DNA of 64,000 nucleotides, from positions 1 to 64,000 of the forward strand of contig OY761615.1 in assembly GCA_963664845.1 (NCBI GenBank), given 5' to 3'. The stretch's first letter is position 1. Each line of letters starts with the position of its first letter. Both the position numbers and the translations under genes were made by a program. Under the pieces are notes generated by a model that was not told the origin of the DNA, ran no database searches, and saw nothing but the letters and a program-made list of their open reading frames with translations. Positions 18,568-26,721 of the stretch are shown here, one piece after another. The stretch comes from CAIYTF01 sp963664845 (lineage in GTDB: Bacteria; Bacteroidota; Ignavibacteria; Ignavibacteriales; Ignavibacteriaceae).

Positions 18568-19770
18568 TTAATAGCAAATATACTTCATGGACTTTTCGTA
18601 ATCTTTATCCAACATTTTTCGGGCAACTTCAGCATACTTTGAATCATTATAATTTATACTTGCCCATTCAAATGCTTCAACATAGCTTTCAATTTTAAAT
18701 GACTTTATTTGCTTATAGTCCCATACTTTCTCGTTGGTAAGGTATGGAAGGAGGAAATCAAAAGCTTTTTGCAGTGAACCTCTTCCGTCCGAGGAATAAT
18801 GCCATAAATCCACCTTAACATGCTCAGCCAGTTTTGCCAGTTTTGCCAAAGCCTCGATATTAAAACAGGAATAATTGAGCGATACTGTCCGCCTGGTCTC
18901 TTCCGGTTGTTGCCCATCAACTTCAATCTGATGCTTGAATCTCTTTTCTTTCGCGTCCTCGCAAACTTTTTTTGCGTATTCATTTTCGCCCAAAAATAAT
19001 GCCAGTGAGACTACCTGAACATCATACCATGAACCATGATTGTTTTTAGATTTCGCCTCGCGCAAACCGGAATTTGACGTTGTCAACCACTTGAAGTATT
19101 CCGAGAACCAGTTTTTTACGCCAGCACAATTTGTGGCGGACATTCCATTCTCCTGTAGCAGCAAAGCTGCAGCATCAATTGCCAAATCCAGATCGGCGGC
19201 ATCAATAATGCCAGAATACAGCAACCCTGTATACCCTTTTTTGATTTGTGCTGAATTGAGGTTCGGATTCATTCTTGTTGCAGTGTCCACCATCCACGTC
19301 TTGAAAATATTTTCTGCACGACCGGCATACTTTTTCTCGCCGGTGATATAATATGCAACCGACAAATAGAAGGTTTCATTCATCATTTGCTTAAAAAGCT
19401 TCTTGTCGGTGTACTCATTCGTCTCAGGGTTCACTTCACCATCTTTGTAGAGATAGGGTAAACCATCCGGCTTTGCAGGATCCGGCCAATAATATCTGCC
19501 GAGACTCAGGTAGTCGTGTTTGTCGCCGCTTGGCGGCATCTGTGTTTTATCAATGACTGAATAGTTGCCTGAAGTCAGTGCTTCATTTGCATGCTTGAGA
19601 ATCCCTTTGAATGAAGGAGCAAATTGTTTTGTTACTTTACCACCGTTCGCTTTATATTCGTTCCGGATGTTTTGAAGTTTATTCAGGTTGAGAAGCGAAA
19701 CTGCAGCCTGGGCATTGATAGTGGAAATAGCAGTACTTAGCAGTATGATAAATAACGAAATTGTTTTCAT
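18568..19770 (-). CDS. PF05426 alginate/glucuronan lyase-family protein (paralogue 3)
   Basis: The 400-residue product has a signal peptide (MKTISLFIILLSTAISTINAQ). It shares PPSGDKHDYLSLGRYYWPDP with its neighbours. The predicted catalytic Asn244-His245 (KNNHGSWYD), Arg293/Arg294 and Tyr300 (RRTVSLNYSCFN) are intact. It acts on a beta-linked uronan by elimination, giving unsaturated uronate ends for the GH88 enzyme encoded downstream. The start lies five nt after the stop of a decayed T9SS sorting-domain fragment, so the two were probably co-transcribed. Confidence 0.82.
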   Translation of the reverse strand: MKTISLFIILLSTAISTINAQAAVSLLNLNKLQNIRNEYKANGGKVTKQFAPSFKGILKHANEALTSGNYSVIDKTQMPPSGDKHDYLSLGRYYWPDPAKPDGLPYLYKDGEVNPETNEYTDKKLFKQMMNETFYLSVAYYITGEKKYAGRAENIFKTWMVDTATRMNPNLNSAQIKKGYTGLLYSGIIDAADLDLAIDAAALLLQENGMSATNCAGVKNWFSEYFKWLTTSNSGLREAKSKNNHGSWYDVQVVSLALFLGENEYAKKVCEDAKEKRFKHQIEVDGQQPEETRRTVSLNYSCFNIEALAKLAKLAEHVKVDLWHYSSDGRGSLQKAFDFLLPYLTNEKVWDYKQIKSFKIESYVEAFEWASINYNDSKYAEVARKMLDKDYEKSMKYICY

Positions 19771-19775
19771 TGGAA

Positions 19776-20081
19776 TTACCTTAGATAGATCATTTTAATG
19801 GTAAATGTTTTGCTTCCAGCTTGAAGCTGATATAGATATACACCGGAACTCAGGTGATATTTTTCCGGCTCAAACGTGATATGATAAATGCCGGTATCCT
19901 GCGTTCCGTTTGCTAAAATAATAATCTCCTGACCCAGCATGTTCAATATACGAAAGGAAACATTGCGTTTATCCGGGATTTCAAATTCAATTTTATTCGA
20001 AAGATTAAAAGGGTTAGTATAGTTTTGCGTCATCCGGAATTCCGGAGTAGGATCAAACCCCTCTGTAAAATAAACTTCGGT
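19776..20081 (-). pseudogene. Orphan T9SS type-A sorting-domain fragment
   Basis: An open frame bounded upstream by TAA (20082-20084) encodes about 100 codons. They read FDPTPEFRMTQNYTNPFN and then a typical T9SS C-terminal sorting domain (LNMLGQEI, SSGVYLYQL, FTIKMIYLR). The first ATG (20033) lies inside the sorting domain, and there is no signal peptide or cargo domain. It looks like the 3' remnant of a deleted T9SS-secreted protein that once stood between two lyase genes, possibly a surface lyase. A functional 85-residue protein is unlikely. Confidence 0.7.
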
Positions 20082-20119
20082 TTATTTAAACTTTTGAGAG
20101 ATCAGGATTTTGCCGGAGA

Positions 20120-21328
20120 CTACAGAAACAGCATCTCGGGGATATCATAGAGCGCACCACCGTTTATTTCCTCAGCAGCCTTCAGATATTTGCTTTCCCC
20201 GTATGCCCCATATGCATAGACGTAAACACGAACCGGAGAACTCTTTTTCCTTTCCCATAATTGCTTGTAGGGAAACGGTTTTTCATTAATGGTATAAGGG
20301 TACATAAACTCGATTGCTTTTTTAATACTCCCGCCATCAGGCGAAGTATAATTCCAGCCGTCGACACCAACGTTTGCTGCCAGACGTGCCAAATTTCCCA
20401 GGGCCTCAAGATTGAAGAATGAATAGTGGTACGCATTGGTTCGTTCCAGTTCTGCAGGTTGTTTCCCTTCTGGAGTAATTTGCTTACCGATTTTTTCAAA
20501 AATCCGATTAGCGTGCTTTAAGGCTAACTCCCTATTGCCTGTTGCCAGAGAAAGCGACAGTACCTGGCAATCATACCATGATCCATGATTATTCTGTGCT
20601 TTGGATTCATCATGTCCATTCTTGCTGGTTATCATCCATTGCAGAAAATCGGAAAACCACTTCTTCATCCCTTGTACATCATTATTTGAAAATAACTTTG
20701 AGGTTTTTAACAATTCAACTGCATCAACCACATAAATAATATCACGGTTTTCGATCAGCCCCGATCCACGCCCATCATTCCTGCCTTTAATTGCCTGAGC
20801 ATAGGTGAAATTGGGATTCATCCTAGAAGCAGTGTCTAAAAACCAGCATCTAGTCAGTCGGATCGCTTTTTCCGCATAGACGGTTTCATCAGAAAGGTAA
20901 TATGCCAATGCGAGGTGAAAGATGTTTCTGCAAACAAGAGGATAATTGTCCGGATCTTTATAATCATAGATTTCCGGATTGTGTTCGCCATCTTTCCTGA
21001 TATAGGGGGCATTTTTGTCCCCTGATGGATCTGGCCACCAGTAGGTTGCCAGGCTCATATAGTCATGCTTATCACCACTCGGGGGCATCTGTTCTTTTGT
21101 GGCGACTGAAAGCGGTTCCATCTTCAACAGTTTTTTTGCCTTGGACATAATTGCCAAATAGTTTCGGCTATAGGTCTTTTCGCCATTCTGCAAGGACGTT
21201 TTAACGGCATCCAGTTTTGCCTGATTCGCCAGAAATGTCCCCGCGCAGACCGGTAACTGAAAACTCAGTGAAACAAAAAACAGAAAAAGTGCCCAATTGG
21301 TCGGGATAGAATCTCTTTTTTTTAGCAT
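20120..21328 (-). CDS. PF05426 alginate/glucuronan lyase-family protein (paralogue 2)
   Basis: I choose the ATG at 21328 because it starts right at a signal peptide (MLKKRDSIPTNWALFLFFVS) and clears the upstream gene, which ends at 21348. The in-frame ATG at 21391 would overlap that gene by 44 nt and add an unlikely leader. The 402-residue product carries SGDKHDYMSLATYWWPDP and the putative catalytic Asn247-His248 (QNNHGSWYD), Arg296 and Tyr302. It is closest in sequence to the next gene upstream (21348-22544), sharing AQAIKGRN.GRGSGLIENR, so the pair arose by tandem duplication. Confidence 0.82.
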   Translation of the reverse strand: MLKKRDSIPTNWALFLFFVSLSFQLPVCAGTFLANQAKLDAVKTSLQNGEKTYSRNYLAIMSKAKKLLKMEPLSVATKEQMPPSGDKHDYMSLATYWWPDPSGDKNAPYIRKDGEHNPEIYDYKDPDNYPLVCRNIFHLALAYYLSDETVYAEKAIRLTRCWFLDTASRMNPNFTYAQAIKGRNDGRGSGLIENRDIIYVVDAVELLKTSKLFSNNDVQGMKKWFSDFLQWMITSKNGHDESKAQNNHGSWYDCQVLSLSLATGNRELALKHANRIFEKIGKQITPEGKQPAELERTNAYHYSFFNLEALGNLARLAANVGVDGWNYTSPDGGSIKKAIEFMYPYTINEKPFPYKQLWERKKSSPVRVYVYAYGAYGESKYLKAAEEINGGALYDIPEMLFL

Positions 21329-21347
21329 TGCTATCATTAATAATTTA

Positions 21348-22544
21348 CTACAAATACAACATTTCAAATTGGTCTTTGAGAGTCCCGCCATTCATGGCTT
21401 TGGCGGCCTCGAGATATTTTTTGTCCCCAAATGCAGCATAGGCATAGAGCATAACCCTAACCGGCGTGTCCCTTTTTCTTGCCCCTATCTGTTTATAGTC
21501 CCAAGGTTTTTCGTTAATTGCGTATGGATACATGAAATCTATTGCTTTTTGTATGCCCTTTCCTTCCGATGACACAAATTTCCATCCATCAACATCCAGG
21601 TTGGCAACTAACCTTGCGTAATTACACAATGCCTCAAGATTAAAGAATGAATAACCATAAGCATTGGTCCTGGTCAGTTCTTCCGGTTGTCTTCCTTCCA
21701 CAGTAATCTGGGAGATAATTTTTTCAAATAATCGTTTTGACTGCGAAATAGCAATATCCTTGTTCTCTGTAGCAAGTGCCAAAGATACTATCTGCACATC
21801 ATACCATGAACCATGGTTGTTTTTTGTTTTTGCTTCCTGGACACCGTTTTTACTCTCCCTCATCCATAATAACAGTTCAGATAACCATTTCTTCATGCCG
21901 TTTTGGTCTTCCTTTTTCAGAGCAGGAGAACCTTTTAAGAGCTCCATTGCATCAACTGTATATATGATGTAACGATTTTCAATCAAACCGCTTCCCCGTC
22001 CTTCATTACGTCCCTTGATTGCCTGTGCATAATTAAGATTTGGATTCATTCTTGTTTCCGGGTTTAAAAACCAGATACGCAAGAGTTCAATTGCCTTAAC
22101 GGCATATTTCTCTTCATTCGAAAGATAGTATGCCAGCGAAAGTTCAAAAATATTCGTACAGGTAGTGGTGTAATAGGAATGATCCCTAAACTCATAGATT
22201 TCCGGGTTATGTTCCCCGTCCCGCCTGATATAGGGTAACCCGTTTTCGGATAAAGAGTCTGCCCACCAATATGGGGCCATACTAATATAATCATGCTTGT
22301 CGCCACTGGGTGGTATCTGTTTCTTATCGGTGACGGTTAGCGCTTTCTTTTTGAGGTGTTTATTAGCTGCTTTAATCAATTCTGTATACACCACTTTATA
22401 GGTTTTATCCCCTTTTGCCAGGGACTCTTTAACCTTATCCAGTTTACTTTGATTTGCCAGAAAGGTATGGGCCATTCCCTGGCAGGAAAGAGTTACAAAT
22501 AACAATAAAACGATTATTGTGGGTGAGATTTTTTCGAATGTCAT
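21348..22544 (-). CDS. PF05426 alginate/glucuronan lyase-family protein (paralogue 1, first gene of the cluster)
   Basis: The 398-residue product has an N-terminal hydrophobic export segment (about residues 8-20, with Cys21 in TLSCQG; a lipoprotein is possible). It has SGDKHDYISMAPYWWAD, then the putative active-site Asn243-His244 (KNNHGSWYD), Arg292 and Tyr298 (TRTNAYGYSFFN). The enzyme should cleave a polyuronide by beta-elimination in the periplasm. As the first gene of the minus-strand lyase run, its upstream gap (22545-22752) should hold a promoter, but I could not identify one with confidence. Confidence 0.82.
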   Translation of the reverse strand: MTFEKISPTIIVLLLFVTLSCQGMAHTFLANQSKLDKVKESLAKGDKTYKVVYTELIKAANKHLKKKALTVTDKKQIPPSGDKHDYISMAPYWWADSLSENGLPYIRRDGEHNPEIYEFRDHSYYTTTCTNIFELSLAYYLSNEEKYAVKAIELLRIWFLNPETRMNPNLNYAQAIKGRNEGRGSGLIENRYIIYTVDAMELLKGSPALKKEDQNGMKKWLSELLLWMRESKNGVQEAKTKNNHGSWYDVQIVSLALATENKDIAISQSKRLFEKIISQITVEGRQPEELTRTNAYGYSFFNLEALCNYARLVANLDVDGWKFVSSEGKGIQKAIDFMYPYAINEKPWDYKQIGARKRDTPVRVMLYAYAAFGDKKYLEAAKAMNGGTLKDQFEMLYL

Positions 22545-22700
22545 AAGAGCATAATACTAGTTTAGAATATTGGGAATTTCCGTTCAGATCAGCATACAGA
22601 AACAGATTTGTTTAAAATGAGCACAGGACCAGAAACAATCATTTGGAAACAACTGACGCTCTTATGCCCGGTGAGCCAATGTTTTTGTGCAAGGGGAAAT

Positions 22701-22727
22701 TGTAAGGCGTCTCGTTGACGCCTTACA
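22701..22727 (-). terminator. Hairpin terminator of the T9SS protein gene at 22753
   Basis: A perfect 11-bp stem, TGTAAGGCGTC (22701-22711) and GACGCCTTACA (22717-22727), has a 5-nt loop. It lies 25 nt after the stop codon. On the minus strand it continues ATTTCCCC, a short U-tract. It separates this gene from the lyase cluster. Confidence 0.65.
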
Positions 22728-22752
22728 GCAAATTTATAACTTTACCAGGATA

Positions 22753-24588
22753 TCACTTCAGCAACAGCATCTTTTTTGTTGTTTTATAATAAGCAGTTCC
22801 ATCCAGAGATTTGGCGTCAAGAGTATAGTAATACAGCCCGGAAACAGCTCCTGCTGCATTCCAATTAATTATCTGATACCCGGCAGACATCATTCGATCG
22901 GCAATTATTCCGACCTCTTTTCCAATCGCATTATATACTGTAATCTTAACCAGGCTCTCAACAGGTACCGATATTTTGATGCTGGTTGTTGGATTGAAAG
23001 GATTCGGATAATTCTGAGCAAGCTCAAATGCTTTCGGTGTGGATTTCACGTCAATAGTAATCTCTTTGGAATATACAAATTGCCCGGTAATATCGATCTG
23101 TTTCAGGCGGTAGAGGAATTTGCCATTAAGGAGAACATTTTCATCGGTGAATGAATACACCTTAGGAGCATTGGATGTTCCGTATCCGTTTACAAAGCCT
23201 AATCGCGACCATTCTTTTTTACCTTCCGCTAGAGATCTTTCAATCTCAAACCTGGCGTTATTTATTTCAGTGGCCGTTGACCATTTTAATTCAACAGAAG
23301 ACTCCATAATTCTCGCGGAGAAACCAGTAAGCTCAACTGGAAGAGGATTATTGGTGCCGCCTGCGACATTGGCAAGAGCAACAAATATGGAACTTCCACC
23401 GGCGCTCAATGGAATTGCAGTAGTAAGTGCATCTGGTGATATGAAAGTGGGTGGAGCAGTGAAATTTGTTGTATGAGCAGTAGTCTGAGAGGCCATCGTC
23501 CACGTTGCTCTGGAATCTGTCGAATAGGCAACACGCAAATCTGTATTCCCGGCAACAATGCCATCATCAGTTCCATATGAGGGTTTAAAAATGTCAAAGC
23601 TCATACTCGCTGCGCCTGCTCCGGTATTATTGTAACTAACCTGATAATACCGAACTGCTGAAACCCTGTCTATTGCATCAGCAGTGAATACGCTGCTTCC
23701 GGTATTCGCATTCCCTGCGATGCATCTTACAATTGCATAGTGACCACTTGCGACCCCGGAAGTTGTTGAGTGAAGGTTAAAGGGCCTGTACGCTGCAGCA
23801 TCTCCAACAGGAAAATTTTTAGATGTGGCCGCCGATGAGGACATTCCCCTGCCAAAAGCACCAATAACATAACTTGAGGACGAATAAGATGAGATTTGAG
23901 CATCAGTTGTCGACAGACAGACTAAAATATAGTTGCCGGTTTCAACAATACCACTTGTAAAAGAAATCCCGGAATTTGCAGCCGCCAGTCCGTTTGATGA
24001 TCCACTGGCTGTTATAATATTGCTTAACAGTGTTATCTTAGCCCCACCTGTCTTGTTAATGGTGATATAGTTAAAACCATTTTGCGCGCTTGTACCGGAA
24101 GCGGCATACAATGTGGAGGAAACAGTTCCTGTTAATACAAGGTTGATAACGCTCAGAGTTGTACCTGAAGTACCAGTTCGCCATGTGATAGTGCCGTTAG
24201 AAGTTAAATTCCCTGATAAAGTAAGAGTGTGCGCAACCCCGGTTCCCCCTGTTGTATTGGATTGCACTTTGAACACGCCCCCTGCATTAATTAGGAGATT
24301 ACCTGCAACAGTCATGGTGATTGTTGCAGTTTTTGTCATTTGCAATATTCCGCTGACTCCCTGCCCAATTGTCAGACTCTGTATCGAAAAATTTGCGTCC
24401 ACAGTAACCGTTGCTCCATCCGCAATGGTAACATCATCACCTGATCCAGGGACAACTCCACCAGCCCATGTGGCTGTTGCGCTCCAGGCTCCGCCTGTCC
24501 CAGTCGTACTAATTATTCCGGCATTCAATGTATATGAATTCAGAAGAATAAATACAACTGTTAAATACCAGTAAAGAAATGATTTCAT
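22753..24588 (-). CDS. T9SS-secreted G8-like/beta-solenoid protein
   Basis: The start at 24588 is chosen because it begins a signal peptide (MKSFLYWYLTVVFILLNSY); the frame stays open 39 codons further upstream without one. The 611-residue product has an N-terminal G8-like module (ATWAGGVVPGSGDDVTI), beta-solenoid sequence, and a middle domain shared with the proteins at 1-1187 and 25061-26623 (NFPVGDAAAYRPF, GNANTGSSVF, AGNTDLRVAYSTD). A fibronectin-like LPVELTGFSA segment follows, then a T9SS type-A sorting domain (FELAQNYPNPFNPTTSIKI ... TKKMLLLK). It is expected to be secreted through the outer membrane and cell-surface attached or released. No enzyme motif was seen. Confidence 0.85.
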   Translation of the reverse strand: MKSFLYWYLTVVFILLNSYTLNAGIISTTGTGGAWSATATWAGGVVPGSGDDVTIADGATVTVDANFSIQSLTIGQGVSGILQMTKTATITMTVAGNLLINAGGVFKVQSNTTGGTGVAHTLTLSGNLTSNGTITWRTGTSGTTLSVINLVLTGTVSSTLYAASGTSAQNGFNYITINKTGGAKITLLSNIITASGSSNGLAAANSGISFTSGIVETGNYILVCLSTTDAQISSYSSSSYVIGAFGRGMSSSAATSKNFPVGDAAAYRPFNLHSTTSGVASGHYAIVRCIAGNANTGSSVFTADAIDRVSAVRYYQVSYNNTGAGAASMSFDIFKPSYGTDDGIVAGNTDLRVAYSTDSRATWTMASQTTAHTTNFTAPPTFISPDALTTAIPLSAGGSSIFVALANVAGGTNNPLPVELTGFSARIMESSVELKWSTATEINNARFEIERSLAEGKKEWSRLGFVNGYGTSNAPKVYSFTDENVLLNGKFLYRLKQIDITGQFVYSKEITIDVKSTPKAFELAQNYPNPFNPTTSIKISVPVESLVKITVYNAIGKEVGIIADRMMSAGYQIINWNAAGAVSGLYYYTLDAKSLDGTAYYKTTKKMLLLK

Positions 24589-24745
24589 GATGGCTCCATT
24601 AGTTAAATAAAATTTCCAAGTACGTATCACCTCTTTTTCCTGTAAAGAGTTGATAACCTGCGGGTAATTGTGCAAGAGAGCAAAATAATTTCCGGTAACA
24701 TTCAAGTTTTATGGTCAGGATTAGATACTCAGAAAAAAAGTGCTG

Positions 24746-24758
24746 ATGATAGTATCAT
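24746..24758. promoter_or_regulatory. Perfect palindrome upstream of the T9SS protein gene
   Basis: ATGATA-G-TATCAT is a perfect 13-bp palindrome. It extends to nearly 20 bp through flanking GCTG...TAGC with one wobble. It lies about 160 bp upstream of the start at 24588. It may be an operator; the regulator is unknown. Confidence 0.3.
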
Positions 24759-24943
24759 AGCTCTATGGTGAATCAGGAGGGGCACAAAACAAATAACAAA
24801 TATCGCAGGCGCTTCGCAACATTATAGCTGCATTAGAGCAGCTAAGCACCGCTTAGGGAATCCTCTTCAGCTTCTTGAATAACATATACAATGGTAACCT
24901 CTATTTTGATAGCTGCTCAAAGAAAAAGCCTAATGTATGTTGT

Positions 24944-24972
24944 ATCGTGTGTGACACGATTTTTGTTTTTTA
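24944..24972 (+). terminator. Plus-strand rho-independent terminator without an upstream gene
   Basis: ATCGTGT (24944-24950), a 3-nt loop and ACACGAT (24954-24960) are followed on the plus strand by TTTTTGTTTTTT. This is a textbook terminator for rightward transcription, yet no plus-strand gene is supported in the preceding 24 kb. It may end a small or antisense RNA. Confidence 0.5.
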
Positions 24973-24986
24973 AACAAAATTAAAGA

Positions 24987-25033
24987 CGCCGGCTTAATAA
25001 TTGTAATGAGGCGCAATACACTATCAGCCGGCG
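24987..25033 (-). terminator. Probable terminator of the gene ending at 25061
   Basis: CGCCGGCT (24987-24994) pairs with AGCCGGCG (25026-25033). On the minus strand the stem is followed by TCTTTAATTTTGTTT. The 31-nt loop is long but can itself fold. It lies about 30 nt past the stop codon. Confidence 0.55.
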
Positions 25034-25060
25034 CCCTAGAGAGAGGAGACTTTTAAATAC

Positions 25061-26623
25061 TTATTTTACCAATAACATTTTATTCGTCTGTACAAATGAT
25101 CCGGTGCGCAACTGATAGTAATAGACACCACTGCTCAGTTTTGAAGCATTGAAATTAACTTCATAAGATCCTGCAGGAGTAAACTCATTAACCAACGTAG
25201 CTACTTCATTTCCGATAACATCATATACTTTCAGAGTTACCACAGAACCGGAAGGCAGTTGATAGGAAATCTTTGTACTCGGGTTAAATGGATTTGGATA
25301 GTTTTGATTTAACAGAAAGTTCTTAGCTTTCGGTGCTTCAACACGAACTGCGGTCGGTGTATAGACCAGTGAATTAGTGGTGGTTCCGGTTAAACGGGCA
25401 AAAGCAAAATAAAGGTTATCAGCGTCCTTGTTGAGTGTGATTGCTGTTGCCATTGTATCACTTGAGTAATATTTCGGTAACGTACCCAATGAGGTAACAT
25501 CGGGATAGGTATCTTTCAATAACGTCCAATTGGCACGTTCATTCGTTGAATAAGCAACCCGTAAATCCGTGTTCCCGGCAGTTACACCGTCTTGTGCTTC
25601 ATAAGAAGGGCGGAAGGCATCAAAAGCCATGCTGGCAGCACCCGCACCGGTATTGGAATAGGATACTTTATAATAGCGAACTTCAGATACTTTATCAATT
25701 GCAGCATCCAAAACACTAGCTCCCGTATTGGCATTGCCGCTTATGCACGATACTTTAGCAAAATGACCGGTTGCTGTGCCACCGGTTGCTGATTTCAAAC
25801 TGGCAGGACGATAGCCTGCAGAATCGCCAACATAAAAATAGTTCGACTTACCTGCACTGTTGCTCATTGCACGTCCCATGGTACCCAGAATATAACAATT
25901 TGCATTGCCTGTATCCATAGTGGCACTTGTAGTTGCCAAAGAAACGAATGCATGAGTTCCGGTCTCAACAATTCCGTTATAAAAGTGTATATATGGATCA
26001 AGTGCAACTGCAGCAGAAGAACTGCCGGCACAAACCATATCATTAGCAAGAATAATCCGCGCATTTCCGGTTTTATTGAACGTAACGCCATTAAATTCAT
26101 TGTTTGCAGTTGAATAGGCAGTTACTGTTACAGTACTATTCTGTGAACCAAAAAAGATAAAATTGACAACTCCAAGAGTGGACCCGGCAGAACCATTGCG
26201 GCAATCAAATTTTGATCCATAGTTTTCGAGATTTCCCTGAATATATACCAGATTTGGAATCTGTGTGTTTGGCACTTTACTTGTTTGCGAGTAAAAAACC
26301 ATGTTCGGATAGACTTTCAGATTTCCATAAATTGCCAGCTTCACGCCAACCGTCGTGGAATCAGTAGTCCGCCACCCATTTGTTGTTGAGGCAGACGTAT
26401 TGGTGTCACATCCCACAGTCAAATTATTAACTGCGCCCGAATCCAGATCAAAATTGATCACATGCCATCCGGTGATGGTTACATTATCAGCGGCAGTAGG
26501 CACTGCTCCGGTGGACCATACAGTTGGATCACTCCATTTGCCTGATTTGACCGATGTGATATCTCCGGCCTGCCCTACTCCCACAAGAATACATAAAAAA
26601 AGTAACGTTTGCAGAATCTTCAT
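25061..26623 (-). CDS. T9SS-secreted G8-like/beta-solenoid protein
   Basis: The ATG at 26623 gives a standard signal peptide (MKILQTLLFLCILVGVGQAG); in-frame ATGs at 26638 and 26677 add only leader. The 520-residue product starts with a G8-like block (GKWSDPTVWSTGAVPTAADNVTI), continues as beta-solenoid, and has the shared middle domain (YFYVGDSAGYRP, GNANTGASVL, AGNTDLRVAYSTN). It ends in a T9SS type-A sorting domain (FLLNQNYPNPFNPSTKISY ... TNKMLLVK). It is a clear paralogue of the preceding T9SS gene and of the partial gene at the left edge. Function beyond surface display is unknown. Confidence 0.85.
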   Translation of the reverse strand: MKILQTLLFLCILVGVGQAGDITSVKSGKWSDPTVWSTGAVPTAADNVTITGWHVINFDLDSGAVNNLTVGCDTNTSASTTNGWRTTDSTTVGVKLAIYGNLKVYPNMVFYSQTSKVPNTQIPNLVYIQGNLENYGSKFDCRNGSAGSTLGVVNFIFFGSQNSTVTVTAYSTANNEFNGVTFNKTGNARIILANDMVCAGSSSAAVALDPYIHFYNGIVETGTHAFVSLATTSATMDTGNANCYILGTMGRAMSNSAGKSNYFYVGDSAGYRPASLKSATGGTATGHFAKVSCISGNANTGASVLDAAIDKVSEVRYYKVSYSNTGAGAASMAFDAFRPSYEAQDGVTAGNTDLRVAYSTNERANWTLLKDTYPDVTSLGTLPKYYSSDTMATAITLNKDADNLYFAFARLTGTTTNSLVYTPTAVRVEAPKAKNFLLNQNYPNPFNPSTKISYQLPSGSVVTLKVYDVIGNEVATLVNEFTPAGSYEVNFNASKLSSGVYYYQLRTGSFVQTNKMLLVK

Positions 26624-26721
26624 TGTTGCATCTTTCATTATATTAATAAATATATATCCAAAAAAATTGTAAACCATTCCTGATAAAAATCAGTCCATGG
26701 ACCGTTCGCTTCAGGTAATAC

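Larger units (their letters stand above)
24589..25060. other. Intergenic region with palindrome and two terminator-like hairpins
   Basis: This 472-bp gap lies between two minus-strand T9SS genes. It contains the probable terminator of the gene ending at 25061, a plus-strand-oriented terminator with no gene in front of it (24944-24972), and a 13-bp palindrome (24746-24758). No convincing protein-coding frame or known RNA family was seen. Confidence 0.5.
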
